Assembly (NCBI GenBank): GCA_963542695.1
Contig: CAUTYX010000006.1
Span: 35,280-99,279 of the forward strand
DNA length: 64,000 bases
Origin: RUG100 sp963542695
GTDB taxonomy: Bacteria > Bacillota > Clostridia > Peptostreptococcales > Anaerovoracaceae
Reading direction: 5' to 3'
The position numbers and the translations under genes were made by a program. Below, piece by piece: positions 49,299-58,775 of the stretch. The first letter of the stretch is position 1, and every line of letters begins with the position of its first letter. The notes beneath the pieces are model-generated. The model worked only from the letters and a program-made list of their open reading frames with translations, was not told the DNA's origin and searched no databases.

Positions 49299-50405
49299 AT
49301 GAAAAGAAAATTAATTTCCATGGTTCTTCCATGCCTGTTGATTATGGCACTGATGATGTCGCCACTTTTCGTTGACAACCAGCGGGCGATGGCGAAAGCC
49401 AAATCATATGTAACCACAGCTGAAAATGTGGAAGCTCTTTCCGGTGGATATAATTCCGTCAAATTACGGTGGGATAATCTGGAAGGAACGAGAGAATATG
49501 CCGTTTACCGTTCAAAGCAGGTGGATGGCATCTATGAACGTATTGGTAAGCTTCCGTCTACTGCATGTAGTTATACCGACAAAGGCCTTGCAACAGGAAT
49601 CACCTATTTCTATAAGGTGGCTCGTAGAGTAGGCAGTGCCAAAGTTTCTAAAAATCTTCATCTCGTAGATATTATACAAGCAACACCTGAGCTGGCTTCT
49701 CCCAAAGTTGTGGGGAAAGCGACTTCTCGAGCAAAGGTTCGCCTATGCTGGAAGAAAATTTCCGGGGCGAAAAAGTATGTTGTGTACAAATACAGTAAAA
49801 AAGAAAAAAAGTACTGGGTTGCCAAAACGGTAACTGACAAAAACCGGTATTTTGAGGATACAAAGAGAAAGCCGGGAACCAGCTACAAATACAAGGTTCA
49901 TGCTGTTCGCAATGCACATAAGAGTAAGGATCGTAGTCTTTGGGTACGTACTCCCAATAGACTGACCCAGAGCACGCCGGGTTTTAGATACACCTCGGCC
50001 GGTAAGGTGATTGCTAAGGCAGAAAGTAAGCTGGGTGCGCCGTATGTATGGGGTGCAAATGGACCATTTGCCTTTGACTGTAGCGGATTTACTTGCTGGA
50101 CTATGCAGAAGGCGAAAATGGATGATAAATCCCTGGCAGCGGGAATCAAGATTCCTAGATATTCTTCCAGAGATCTCTACAAAAACTACAGTAAAAAGTA
50201 TGGGTTGGGAAGAGACTTAAAAATTGCTCAGCCGGGAGATATCATTATTATCAGTAAAAATGGATCTCCAAAGAATATTTTCCATGTAGGAATTTACTAT
50301 GATAAAGGGAACTATATCCATGCCAATGGAGAGGAAGTAGCGATTGGTAAAATTACCCCCAAAATGGTAGTGGAGATTATCCGTTTGCCGGGATTGGATT
50401 TCTAA
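49299..50405 (+). CDS. Secreted NlpC/P60 cell-wall hydrolase with two FN3-like domains
   Basis: The 368 residues begin with a signal peptide (KRKLISMVLPCLLIMALMM, cleavage probably near AMAKA, residues 30-34). Two fibronectin-III-like repeats follow at about 38-125 and 132-220, then the NlpC/P60 peptidase. The catalytic residues are Cys261 in FDCSGF, His329 in IFHVGIYY and His341 in YIHANG. It should cleave peptidoglycan stem peptides outside the cell. ATG 49299 follows a GGAGTAGG site. The TGTGAAG repeats upstream suggest two-component control, as for many autolysins. Confidence 0.88.
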   Translation: MKRKLISMVLPCLLIMALMMSPLFVDNQRAMAKAKSYVTTAENVEALSGGYNSVKLRWDNLEGTREYAVYRSKQVDGIYERIGKLPSTACSYTDKGLATGITYFYKVARRVGSAKVSKNLHLVDIIQATPELASPKVVGKATSRAKVRLCWKKISGAKKYVVYKYSKKEKKYWVAKTVTDKNRYFEDTKRKPGTSYKYKVHAVRNAHKSKDRSLWVRTPNRLTQSTPGFRYTSAGKVIAKAESKLGAPYVWGANGPFAFDCSGFTCWTMQKAKMDDKSLAAGIKIPRYSSRDLYKNYSKKYGLGRDLKIAQPGDIIIISKNGSPKNIFHVGIYYDKGNYIHANGEEVAIGKITPKMVVEIIRLPGLDF

Positions 50406-50443
50406 CGGAGCAGGAAATCGAGACAAAAACTTCAAATAAACGA

Positions 50444-50471
50444 AACGCACATCTTCCGGTGTGCGTTTTTT
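50444..50471 (+). terminator. Terminator after the NlpC/P60 gene
   Basis: A perfect 8-bp stem AACGCACA/TGTGCGTT (50444-50451 and 50460-50467) with an 8-base loop runs into six Ts. Confidence 0.85.
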
Positions 50472-50504
50472 CTTGCTTATCAACGGCACTCTCAACACTT
50501 GTAT

Positions 50505-51158
50505 TTAATTTGCGGATTCTGCACGTAATTCTTTAAGGTAAGATACAAAGCCGCCGGTACATACTTTTATGGCCGAAGAAAAATCTGTGGTAGTTAGAAC
50601 TCGACCGTCTTGGAACCATTTACGGATCAGTGCCACTTGACCGGAAGTGGTGAATTCCAACATGTAATGGAATTTCTGCGGAAATTCTCGGTCTGTCAGC
50701 TGAAATGTTTCCAGTAACAGCTTTTTCAGAGCTGTTTTTGCATAGCTTAGCAATTGAATGTCCGGTTTTTCAATTAGAAAAAGACGGATCAATTCTTCGT
50801 TTTTCTCATAGAACTCTTCAATGGGTCGCAGGTGATGTTGGGAGTAGTCGGAAACTAAAAAGGCCGGCAGCAAGGGAATCAAATGCTGCGTAAAATTTGC
50901 TTTTGCATCTTCTTTTACATCTTCCAGTAACGCGTAAATGTCCGGATAATGATAATAAAATGTCCCACGGTAAACATCGGCTTCTGCAGCTAGATTACCG
51001 ATGGTGATTTCATTAATTGCCTTTTCTTTATATATCTTGATGAAGGCGCTTTTTATTTTTTCTTTTGCAGTACCAGGCTGTTGAGACACCGTATCCTTCT
51101 TTTCTTTATGGCGGGATAGACAAAACCGGATGGGTTGTCCATATGATTTTATTTCCAT
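50505..51158 (-). CDS. TetR-family transcriptional regulator
   Basis: The 217 residues have an N-terminal helix-turn-helix (KSAFIKIYKEKAINEITIGNLAAEA, then VYRGTFYYHYPDIYALL, the TetR signature) and an all-helical ligand domain. The start at ATG 51158 gives about 35 residues before the DNA-binding domain. The open frame extends further upstream into the control region of the divergent transporter and is unlikely to be used. It lies 51 bases from the divergent ABC transporter genes, which it probably represses. Confidence 0.88.
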   Translation of the reverse strand: MEIKSYGQPIRFCLSRHKEKKDTVSQQPGTAKEKIKSAFIKIYKEKAINEITIGNLAAEADVYRGTFYYHYPDIYALLEDVKEDAKANFTQHLIPLLPAFLVSDYSQHHLRPIEEFYEKNEELIRLFLIEKPDIQLLSYAKTALKKLLLETFQLTDREFPQKFHYMLEFTTSGQVALIRKWFQDGRVLTTTDFSSAIKVCTGGFVSYLKELRAESAN

Positions 51159-51209
51159 CACGATATAATTATAGTAAAGCAATACTTTGAGAAGAACAAG
51201 GAGAATACC

Positions 51210-51944
51210 ATGAGGGGAAATGAAAGCCCGGCAGTTTCTGCAAGACATATAAGTAAAAGTTACGGAAAGAAGCAAGTGTTGTTTGATGTGGACCTGGCCA
51301 TTCCCTATGGCAAGATTGTTGGAATTATAGGCCCTTCCGGCTGTGGGAAAACAACGTTGGTAAAAATCATTGCCGGAATATTGCAAAAGGACAGCGGGAA
51401 AGTAAAGGTTCTTGATTTTGCTGTACCGTCACTGGAAGCCATGAAAGACATAGGATATATGGCGCAGAGAGCGGCGCTGTATTCTATTTTAACCGGGCGT
51501 GAAAACCTGGAGTTTTTTGGAAAGATGTATGGGCTGAAAAAAGAAGAGTTGCAAGCCCGAATTGCGTATGTTGCGGACTTGGTGGATTTGACAGAGGAGC
51601 TTGATAAAAAGGTGATTAACTATTCCGGCGGTATGCTGCAGAGACTTTCCTTGGCGGTAGCTTTGGTAGCAGAGCCGAAAGTTTTGATACTGGATGAACC
51701 TACTGTAGGGATTGATCCCGTGTTGCGGAAAGAAATTTGGAAGGAACTGTACCAACTTGCAGAGGCCGGGATTGCGATACTGGTTACGACTTACGTAATG
51801 GATAAAGCTGAAAAGTGCGATTTGCTTGCAATGATGAGAGAAGGACGCGTTATAGCAACGGGCCATGCAAAGCAACTGATGGCACATGCGGGCGCAAAAA
51901 CTATTGAGGAAGCATTTATTCGATTTGGAGAAAGGTCGGTGTGA
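51210..51944 (+). CDS. ABC-2 type transporter ATP-binding protein
   Basis: The 244 residues carry Walker A GPSGCGKTT, Q-loop MAQRAALYS, signature YSGGMLQRLSLAVAL, Walker B VLILDEPTVGIDP and a switch position TTYVMDKAEK, where the usual His is Tyr. ATG 51210 follows AAGGAGA. Its partner permease begins 3 bases after its stop but is frameshifted. With the divergent TetR gene it forms a drug-exporter-like module. Confidence 0.9.
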   Translation: MRGNESPAVSARHISKSYGKKQVLFDVDLAIPYGKIVGIIGPSGCGKTTLVKIIAGILQKDSGKVKVLDFAVPSLEAMKDIGYMAQRAALYSILTGRENLEFFGKMYGLKKEELQARIAYVADLVDLTEELDKKVINYSGGMLQRLSLAVALVAEPKVLILDEPTVGIDPVLRKEIWKELYQLAEAGIAILVTTYVMDKAEKCDLLAMMREGRVIATGHAKQLMAHAGAKTIEEAFIRFGERSV

Positions 51945-51947
51945 CAA

Positions 51948-53077
51948 ATGAGAAGTAGAACATTGGCAATGAGAATCCTTCATCAAATGAAAAATGACCG
52001 CCGCACCTTGGCGCTGGTTCTGGTGGCGCCTGTTATTGTGCTTACCCTGGTCTACTTTATTTTAAAAGATCCGGAATTAGAATACAAAATAGTGGTGGCT
52101 CATGAGGGAAATGTTATCTCAGAAATAAAAGGTAACAAGGACATTCATATTAAAGTAAGGAAAACCGATAAAAAGCTGACGGACAAGGAACTAAAAGCCA
52201 TTGTAAAAAAGCGGGAAGCGGTAGCAGCGGTATCCATTTCTCCTGATTTGGCCAAGGTGAAACTTTATGTAGACGGTTCCAATGCAGGGGATGCGGCCAA
52301 GGTGGAAGGAGCAGTTAAAAAAGCCGTGGTTAATGCCATGACCAATAAGCAAAAGAAGCACATGAAAAAAATGTCTGTGAAGCTGCAGCAACTGCCGCCT
52401 GGGATTAGTCAAAATATTGATGTGTCATCCTTAGCTGTGAAAACGCCCAGGATGACAGTAGATTATGTGTATGGTTCGAAGGATAACACTTTTTTTGATA
52501 ATTACGGAACCCCGCTTATTGGAATTATTGTGTTCTTCTTTGTATTTCTCATTGCCGGTATTAATTTTTAACAGAACGCAAAACCGGGACGTTGGAAAAA
52601 ATGTTATCCATGCCCATTAAACGGCGAGAAATTGTGGCAGGGTATATGATTGGCTTTAGTGTATTGGCTTTGGTTCAGACTACAACAATCACTTTATTTG
52701 TTATCTATGTTTTGGGACTTCATGTGGAAGGAAGCATTGGGTATGTATTTTTAATTAGCTTACTGACAGCGGTTACAGCATTGTCACTGGGCATCTTGCT
52801 TTCTAATTTGGCCAATAGCGAATTTCAGATGGTGCAGTTTATTCCTTTGGTTATTATTCCGCAAATTTTTCTATGCGGGCTGTTTCAGTTGTCTTCCGGC
52901 TGGGAGATGGTAAGCAAATGCATTCCGCTGCAATACACAACCCACGCATTGATGGAAGTTGTTATTCGAGGAAGCGGAATGGAAGAAATCTGGCTGGATA
53001 CGCTGGTGCTGCTAGCTTTTTCAATAGTGTTTATGGAGGGGAACGTGCTGCTGCTCAGAAAGCAACGACCGGTATAA
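51948..53077 (+). pseudogene. ABC-2 type transporter permease (one frameshift)
   Basis: Read with one correction this is a permease of about 376 residues: an N-terminal helix (LALVLVAPVIVLTLVYFIL), an extracellular domain of about 150 residues, then five or so C-terminal helices. The T5 run at 52565-52569 should be six, joining FLIAGINF to LTERKTGTLEKMLSMPIKR, which is the conserved cytoplasmic loop of ABC-2 permeases. As written it stops at 52571, with the remainder open from 52592. The ATPase upstream is intact. Confidence 0.75.
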
Positions 53078-53080
53078 GCT

Positions 53081-53311
53081 TTTTCGCACATCCAAGTAGA
53101 AACAGCAGCGTTTCCGCGAATCTAAGGCACAAGAAAGCGCCTATCCCGCACATTTAAACACAAAACATCGCCTCTCCCATAGCCTTTCCCGTAGATTTGA
53201 GGAACCTGACTTGATGGGCTCTTCTGCAGATTTAAGCATAACGAAGCACATCTTCCGTATATTTAAATGCAAAGCACCATCTCTTCCGCACTTTTTAGAT
53301 TATAAGCAAAA
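53081..53311 (+). repeat. Degenerate ~30-bp tandem repeats (about seven units)
   Basis: Units begin at about 53081, 53111, 53142, 53185, 53219, 53251 and 53280. Each starts with a variant of TCTTCCGCA followed by ATTTAA and an A-rich CACAAAGCACC-like end. Length is 29-34 bases, apart from an extra 12-base insert after the third. They start 3 bases after the permease stop. Function is unknown. Confidence 0.55.
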
Positions 53312-53689
53312 GTACGGAAGATTTCTTTTCCCGATAAAAATAATATTTGACAATAGCGACAAATATGGGGCAATAATCCCACTTCATTGCTTGAGGTACG
53401 TTGTTTGACCACGAAAGTGGAATAAATAAGTAGCGAACAAACAAGAGAAGCAAGATTGTACAAAAAGTGAAGCTGTTTTTCTCTCAATTTTCCGCACTTT
53501 TTTGTTTTTTATCATAAATGCGGAACTCCTCCGCACTAATTTTAAAAATTGAAATTGTGCGGAGGAGAAGTTTACATAATACCCGAAATCCTTCGGGAAG
53601 TCATTTTTATCAAGCTCTTTAATCCCGCAGAAAAGGCGATTTATCAGTTTATCGCATTAGCGTAAAAAATAAATTGGGAAACCAGCTGC
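53312..53689. other. Intergenic region with hairpins, no gene seen
   Basis: The CCGCACT word of the upstream repeats recurs near 53488 and 53531. A large perfect hairpin lies at 53526-53567 (separate entry). A smaller one, CCCGAA/TTCGGG at 53582-53587 and 53592-53597, lies downstream of leuB on its strand and could end that transcript. No convincing coding region on either strand. Confidence 0.45.
53526..53567. repeat. Long inverted repeat (11-bp perfect arms)
   Basis: CTCCTCCGCAC (53526-53536) is complementary to GTGCGGAGGAG (53557-53567). AATTT and AAATT inside can extend the stem past one bulge. No T-tract follows on either strand, so it is not an ordinary terminator. Confidence 0.7.
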
Positions 53690-54781
53690 TTATTTTATCC
53701 GCTGAGCAATCAATTCGCCGCACTGGGTGGTGCCGACGATGGTTTTGGCGTCAGGCTGGGCTTCGTTGGCCATTAGATCCGGGGTGCGGTAGCCTTCTGC
53801 CAAAAGGCTTTTGACGGCAGCTTCTATGGCGTCGGCTTCGGCTTGCAAATTGAAGGTGTAGCGAAGCATCATGGCAGCAGATAAGATGGTGGCCATGGGA
53901 TTAGCTTTATCTTCACCTGCAATATCAGGGGCACTGCCGTGAACAGGTTCGTACATGCCGAAGTTGCCGGTGGTTAGGCTGGCAGATGGAAGCATGCCGA
54001 TGGAGCCGGTGACTTGGCTGGCTTCGTCACTGAGGATGTCGCCGAAGATGTTGTTGGTGACCATGACATCAAACTGTCTGGGATCACGAACCAACTGCAT
54101 AGCGGCATTATCTACATAGAAGTGGTTGAGTGTTACTTCCGGATAGTTTTCGGCTACTTCCGCAACCACTTTTCTCCACAAACGAGAAGAGTCAAGGACG
54201 TTGGCTTTGTCAATACTGGTGACTTTTTTGTTTCGTTTCATGGCCATATCAAAAGCTACTTGGGCAATGCGGCGGATTTCTTTGGTAGAATATTTTTCGA
54301 TGTCATAGGCATACGTTTCGTTTTCTTCGTTTACATCCGTTTCTTTTTCTCCAAAATAGATGCCGCCGGTTAGCTCACGAACCACGACTAAATCCAGTCC
54401 TCCCCGGATTAACTCCGGTTTCAAAGGACAGGCATCAGCCAGCTCCGGATACAGAATGGCGGGGCGAAGATTGGCAAAAAGGCCTAGAGCTTTTCGTAGG
54501 CCCAACAGCGCCCGTTCCGGCCGTTCATTTCCGGGAACATTGTCCCATTTAGGTCCGCCGACGGCACCAAGGAGAACGGCGTCAGCGTTTTTAGCAGTGG
54601 TAATTGTATCTTCCGGAAGACAAGTTCCACAAGCATCAATGGCACATCCACCTGCCAGGACTTCCCGGTATTCGAATTGGTGATTGTATTTTTTTGCGAC
54701 AACATCCAGCACCTTCATGGCTTGGGAAACCACTTCGGGACCGATACCGTCACCTTTGATGACAGCGATGGTATACTTCAT
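53690..54781 (-). CDS. leuB: 3-isopropylmalate dehydrogenase
   Basis: This NAD-dependent enzyme oxidatively decarboxylates 3-isopropylmalate in leucine synthesis. The 363 residues start MKYTIAVIKGDGIGPEVV and contain AVGGPKWDN, RELTGGIYFGEKE, DKANVLDSSRLWRK, and the cofactor region EPVHGSAPDIAGEDKANP. ATG 54781 follows AAAGGAG; a longer open frame overlaps leuD and is not used. It is the last gene of leuA-leuC-leuD-leuB. Confidence 0.96.
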   Translation of the reverse strand: MKYTIAVIKGDGIGPEVVSQAMKVLDVVAKKYNHQFEYREVLAGGCAIDACGTCLPEDTITTAKNADAVLLGAVGGPKWDNVPGNERPERALLGLRKALGLFANLRPAILYPELADACPLKPELIRGGLDLVVVRELTGGIYFGEKETDVNEENETYAYDIEKYSTKEIRRIAQVAFDMAMKRNKKVTSIDKANVLDSSRLWRKVVAEVAENYPEVTLNHFYVDNAAMQLVRDPRQFDVMVTNNIFGDILSDEASQVTGSIGMLPSASLTTGNFGMYEPVHGSAPDIAGEDKANPMATILSAAMMLRYTFNLQAEADAIEAAVKSLLAEGYRTPDLMANEAQPDAKTIVGTTQCGELIAQRIK

Positions 54782-54803
54782 TACTTTTGGTCTCCTTTCT
54801 ACT

Positions 54804-55313
54804 CTAATTTTGGACTTTACTCTGGTTACGACTTTGGTTAAGACTGGCCAAAAGACCGCCTTTTGCCATAATATCCTGAATAAATGGAGGGAAGGGAAGG
54901 GCGTGATATTCTTCACCTTTCGTTTCGTTGACAATAGTACCGGTTTCAAAATCCACCGACACTACATCTCCTGCTTGGATTTTTTCACTGGCTTCTTGAC
55001 ATTCTAATATAGGTAAACCGATGTTAATGGCGTTGCGGTAAAAGATACGGGCAAAGGTTCCGGCAATAACACAGCTGATGCCACTGGCTTTGATGGCGAT
55101 AGGTGCGTGTTCACGAGAGGAACCACAACCGAAGTTTTCAGTGGCGACCATGATGTCACCTTCCTGCACATTGTTTACAAACTCTTTGTCGATATCTTCC
55201 ATACAGTGGCTGGCCAGTTCCTTTTGGTCTTGCGTATTCAAATATCTAGCGGGAATAATAACATCAGTATCCACGTTGCTTCCGTATTTGTGTACGATTC
55301 CTTTGGCATTCAT
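54804..55313 (-). CDS. leuD: 3-isopropylmalate dehydratase small subunit
   Basis: This 169-residue swivel-domain subunit pairs with LeuC to isomerise isopropylmalate. Markers are DVIIPARYLNT, NFGCGSSREHAPIAIKASG and FYRNAINIGLPI. The short length fits the LeuC2/LeuD2 type common in Clostridia and archaea. Its ATG overlaps the leuC stop by one base. Confidence 0.95.
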   Translation of the reverse strand: MNAKGIVHKYGSNVDTDVIIPARYLNTQDQKELASHCMEDIDKEFVNNVQEGDIMVATENFGCGSSREHAPIAIKASGISCVIAGTFARIFYRNAINIGLPILECQEASEKIQAGDVVSVDFETGTIVNETKGEEYHALPFPPFIQDIMAKGGLLASLNQSRNQSKVQN

Positions 55314-56593
55314 TACTGGTTGCCTCCTTTCACGGTATCTGGTCCGGTGATTTTACCGGTAACGGCGCTGGCTGCAGCAACGGCCGGGCTGGCTAAATAT
55401 ACTTCGCTTTCGGTATGCCCCATTCTACCTACAAAGTTACGGTTGGTAGTGGCGACACATCGTTCACCTTTAGCCAAAATGCCCATGTGGCCGCCAAGAC
55501 ATGGCCCGCAAGTGGGGGTAGAAACAATGCATCCGGCATCGATGAAAATATCGATGTAGCCTAGGCGGATGGCATCTTTGTAAACTTGCTGGGTAGCCGG
55601 AATGATAATGCCGCGAACAGTAGGGGCAATGTGTTTGCCTTTCAGAATATCGGCAGCTGCCTTCATGTCCGACAATCGGCCATTGGTACAAGAACCAATG
55701 ACAACTTGGTCAATAACGATATTGTCTTTTTCCGCCACATCAATGGTTTTGGCATTTTCCGGAAGATGTGGATAGCTGACCGTCGGTTTTATTTCAGACA
55801 AGTCAATGGGGATGATCTGTTGATACTGAGCATCCGGATCCGGATCATAGGTCTTAAATGGACGATCTACTCTGTCTTTTACATACTCTCTGGTAATGTC
55901 ATCTACCATAAAGATACCGTTCTTTGCACCGGCTTCGATAGCCATATTGGCAATACAAAGACGATCTTCCATGGAGAGGGAAGAGAGTCCTTCCCCGGTA
56001 AATTCCATGGATTTGTACAATGCACCATCGACACCGATCATGCCGATAATATGCAAAATTACGTCTTTTCCGCTGACATTTTCTCTGAGACTGCCGGTTA
56101 ATACAAAGTTAATGGCTTCGGGGATTTTGAACCAAGCCTGACCGGTAGCGATGCCGGCAGCAAGGTCGGTGCTGCCAACACCGGTGGAAAAAGCGCCCAA
56201 TGCACCGTATGTACAAGTGTGGGAATCGGCTCCGATGATAGCTTCGCCGGGGGCAACCAATCCTTTTTCCGGCAGCAAGGCATGCTCGATACCCATGTTG
56301 CCTACATCGTAAAAGTTGTCAATATCAAATCGTCTTGCAAAAGTACGGCACTGTTTGCACTGTTCTGCGGATTTAATATCTTTGTTAGGGGCAAAGTGAT
56401 CCATTACAAGAGAAACTTTGCTTTTATCAAATACCTGCTGAAAACCGGCATCTTCAAAAGCATTGATGGCAACGGGGCCGGTGATGTCGTTGGCAAGAAC
56501 CATGTCCAGATCGGCGCGGATTAGTTGCCCAGGGACCACTGTATCAAGGCCGGCATGTGCGGCCAATATTTTCTGTGTCATTGTAAGACCCAT
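55313..56593 (-). CDS. leuC: 3-isopropylmalate dehydratase large subunit
   Basis: This 426-residue aconitase-family enzyme holds a [4Fe-4S] cluster. Cluster cysteines are in VIGSCTNGR and CGPCLGGHMG, and the substrate region is GADSHTCTYGALGAF. ATG 56593 is 14 bases after leuA; an alternative ATG four codons in (MTQKILAAHAG) is possible. It is coupled to leuD. Confidence 0.95.
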   Translation of the reverse strand: MGLTMTQKILAAHAGLDTVVPGQLIRADLDMVLANDITGPVAINAFEDAGFQQVFDKSKVSLVMDHFAPNKDIKSAEQCKQCRTFARRFDIDNFYDVGNMGIEHALLPEKGLVAPGEAIIGADSHTCTYGALGAFSTGVGSTDLAAGIATGQAWFKIPEAINFVLTGSLRENVSGKDVILHIIGMIGVDGALYKSMEFTGEGLSSLSMEDRLCIANMAIEAGAKNGIFMVDDITREYVKDRVDRPFKTYDPDPDAQYQQIIPIDLSEIKPTVSYPHLPENAKTIDVAEKDNIVIDQVVIGSCTNGRLSDMKAAADILKGKHIAPTVRGIIIPATQQVYKDAIRLGYIDIFIDAGCIVSTPTCGPCLGGHMGILAKGERCVATTNRNFVGRMGHTESEVYLASPAVAAASAVTGKITGPDTVKGGNQ

Positions 56594-56607
56594 GGTATTT
56601 CTCCTTT

Positions 56608-58308
56608 TTAATCTACAAAGTGGCTGGTTTTATTCATTCGGTTGATGGCACTGACCAATGCGTTAACACTAGCGTAAATAATGTCATCGTGGAGGCCTAC
56701 TCCCCAGAATACATTTCCTTTTGTGTCGGCAATGGCTACGTAAGAAGCGGCTCTGGAATCGGATTCGGACTCCAGTGCGTGTTCCGAATAGGTTACAAAA
56801 TCATAGGTAAAGTTGTACGGGCTCTGACGCAGGGCGTTGCTGACTGCATCTAAACGACCGTTTCCTTCCCCGGTCAGATGGTAGCTTTCCTCGGCGATTT
56901 TTACATCGATGGATGTAATTATGTGGTTGTCTTCCTTGTATTGAGACAATCTGTGGAAGGTAGCATCGGTAATATCCACCGGCCGAAATACATTGACGTA
57001 TTCGTCTTCGAAAAGCTGATGAATTTCTTCCGGCTTTAATTCCTTATGCTGGTGGTCGGAAACTCCCTTTATCATATACCCGATTTCTTCCCGCATCTTC
57101 ACCGGAATATCGTATCCAAAGTTTTGTTCCAAGATATACGCAACGCCGCCCTTGCCTGACTGGCTGTTGATACGAATGACATCTGCCTCGTATTCTCTGT
57201 TCAAATCGTGAGGATCAATGCACAGGTAAGGGCAAGTCCACTGGGCATCGTCGCTATTATCTCTCCACTTCATTCCCTTGGAAATGGCGTCTTGGTGAGA
57301 GCCGGAGAAAGCGGCAAAAACCAAACTTCCGCCATATGGCTGGCGATCGCCTACTTTCATGTCGGTATATTTTTCGTAGTGTGCCACAACATCCGGCATG
57401 TTGGAAAAGTCAAGATTTGTTTCCACCCCATGAGTGTACATGTTCATGGCCAGCGTTACAATATCAACATTACCGGTACGTTCACCGTTTCCAAAAAGGG
57501 TTCCCTCTACACGGTCGGCACCGGCCAATAGTCCCAGTTCCGCATCGGCAACACCGGTTCCTCTGTCGTTGTGAGGGTGCAGGGACAACTGAACGCTGTC
57601 TCTGCGATGCATGTTGCGACTCATGTACTCTACCTGGCTGGCATATACGTGGGGCATGGCCATCTGTACCGTGCTGGGGAGGTTGATAATAACCGGATGA
57701 TTCGGCGTTGGCTTCCATACATCTACAACGGCGTTGCAGACTTCTGACGCGTAATCCGGTTCCGTTCCGGTGAAGCTTTCCGGGGAATATTCGAAATACC
57801 AATCGGTCTCCGGATGTTCTGCGGCGTACTGATTCATTAATGTTGCGCCGTCAATGGCAATCTGCTTGATTTCTTCTTTGCTTTTCTTAAACACCTGTTG
57901 ACGCTGCGCCACAGAAGTGGAGTTGTACAGGTGAACAATGGCGCTCTTGGCGCCTTTTAATGCCTCAAAAGTCTTCCTTATTATATGCTCTCTTGACTGA
58001 GTCAAAACCTGAATCTTTACATCGTCAGGAATGAGATTCTGCTCAATAAGCGTTCTGCACAGTTCGTATTCTGTATCGCTGGCGGCAGGGAATCCTACTT
58101 CGATTTCTTTAAACCCCAGCTTTACCAAGTACTGGAAAAAGTCCAGTTTTTCCTGCAAGCTCATAGGCACAATTAGGGCTTGGTTGCCATCTCGCAAGTC
58201 AACACTGCACCAAATGGGAGCTGTGTCTACATGATCTTTGTGAACCCACTCTGTGCTTTCTACAGGCGGCATCCAGTAATTTGGTTGATACTTTTCTTTG
58301 TTTTGCAT
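56608..58308 (-). CDS. leuA: 2-isopropylmalate synthase (long LeuA2-type)
   Basis: This enzyme condenses acetyl-CoA with 2-oxoisovalerate, the first committed step of leucine synthesis. The 566 residues show the metal Asp in WCSVDLRDGNQALI, HPHNDRGTGVADAE (metal His), GNGERTGNVD, and a C-terminal LeuA regulatory domain (SIDVKIAEESYHLTGEGNG) for leucine feedback. ATG 58308 follows AAAGGAG; the open frame upstream runs into the T-box terminator and is not coding. It is the first gene of the operon. Confidence 0.95.
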   Translation of the reverse strand: MQNKEKYQPNYWMPPVESTEWVHKDHVDTAPIWCSVDLRDGNQALIVPMSLQEKLDFFQYLVKLGFKEIEVGFPAASDTEYELCRTLIEQNLIPDDVKIQVLTQSREHIIRKTFEALKGAKSAIVHLYNSTSVAQRQQVFKKSKEEIKQIAIDGATLMNQYAAEHPETDWYFEYSPESFTGTEPDYASEVCNAVVDVWKPTPNHPVIINLPSTVQMAMPHVYASQVEYMSRNMHRRDSVQLSLHPHNDRGTGVADAELGLLAGADRVEGTLFGNGERTGNVDIVTLAMNMYTHGVETNLDFSNMPDVVAHYEKYTDMKVGDRQPYGGSLVFAAFSGSHQDAISKGMKWRDNSDDAQWTCPYLCIDPHDLNREYEADVIRINSQSGKGGVAYILEQNFGYDIPVKMREEIGYMIKGVSDHQHKELKPEEIHQLFEDEYVNVFRPVDITDATFHRLSQYKEDNHIITSIDVKIAEESYHLTGEGNGRLDAVSNALRQSPYNFTYDFVTYSEHALESESDSRAASYVAIADTKGNVFWGVGLHDDIIYASVNALVSAINRMNKTSHFVD

Positions 58309-58334
58309 GTCTTTACTCCTTTTGGTCCCCTGAG

Positions 58335-58545
58335 AAAACAAAAAAACCATCGTCTACGAAGAGACGAAGGCATAGTTTACTTCCGCGGTACCACTCTTAC
58401 TTGGACCCGGCCATCACCGGTTCCCACTCATAAGGTTTTGCTCGGGGGTGAGACGCCATCTATGGGATACTGCCTTTCACCAACCGGCAACTCTCTATAT
58501 TATCTCATGGGGATGGTTTATTCCCGTCATTGCAAGTATTAAATT
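58335..58545 (-). promoter_or_regulatory. T-box leader (leucine-responsive) of the leu operon
   Basis: Read on the minus strand, the leader has a Stem I region with AGAGAGTTGCC and GGTTGGTGAAAGGC, then the T-box core AGAGTGGTACCGCGGAA (58380-58397). A terminator hairpin follows (58347-58355 with 58362-58370, one A-A mismatch) and a T7 run (58340-58346). The likely specifier is CUC at 58450-58452 (minus strand), a leucine codon followed by A. Uncharged tRNA-Leu would favour antitermination and leuACDB expression. Confidence 0.92.
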
Positions 58546-58552
58546 TGAATAA

Positions 58553-58582
58553 ATTATAGTATGATTCCGGGGATAATGTCAA
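58553..58582 (-). promoter_or_regulatory. Promoter of the leu operon
   Basis: On the minus strand a perfect TTGACA (58577-58582), 18 bases, and a perfect TATAAT (58553-58558), directly upstream of the T-box leader. Strong constitutive initiation fits control by attenuation. Confidence 0.85.
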
Positions 58583-58775
58583 GAATCTTTTTTACAGAAG
58601 GTAGATTCAGAGTATATTTTTCGGTTCATGTGAAAGACGTGGAAAGACGCGGAAAAAACGGTACAAATAGGCGCAAAGAAGAACACGACGAACATATTTG
58701 TTGATAAACAACAAAAAATATATAAATTAGTTAAGAAAAAACAACAAAAATAAGTTAAAAACAAGAGAAATTCTA

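Noticed and set aside
51159..51386. N-terminal extension of the TetR gene
   Set aside because: It covers the control region and start of the divergent ATPase gene, and its translation has no family similarity.
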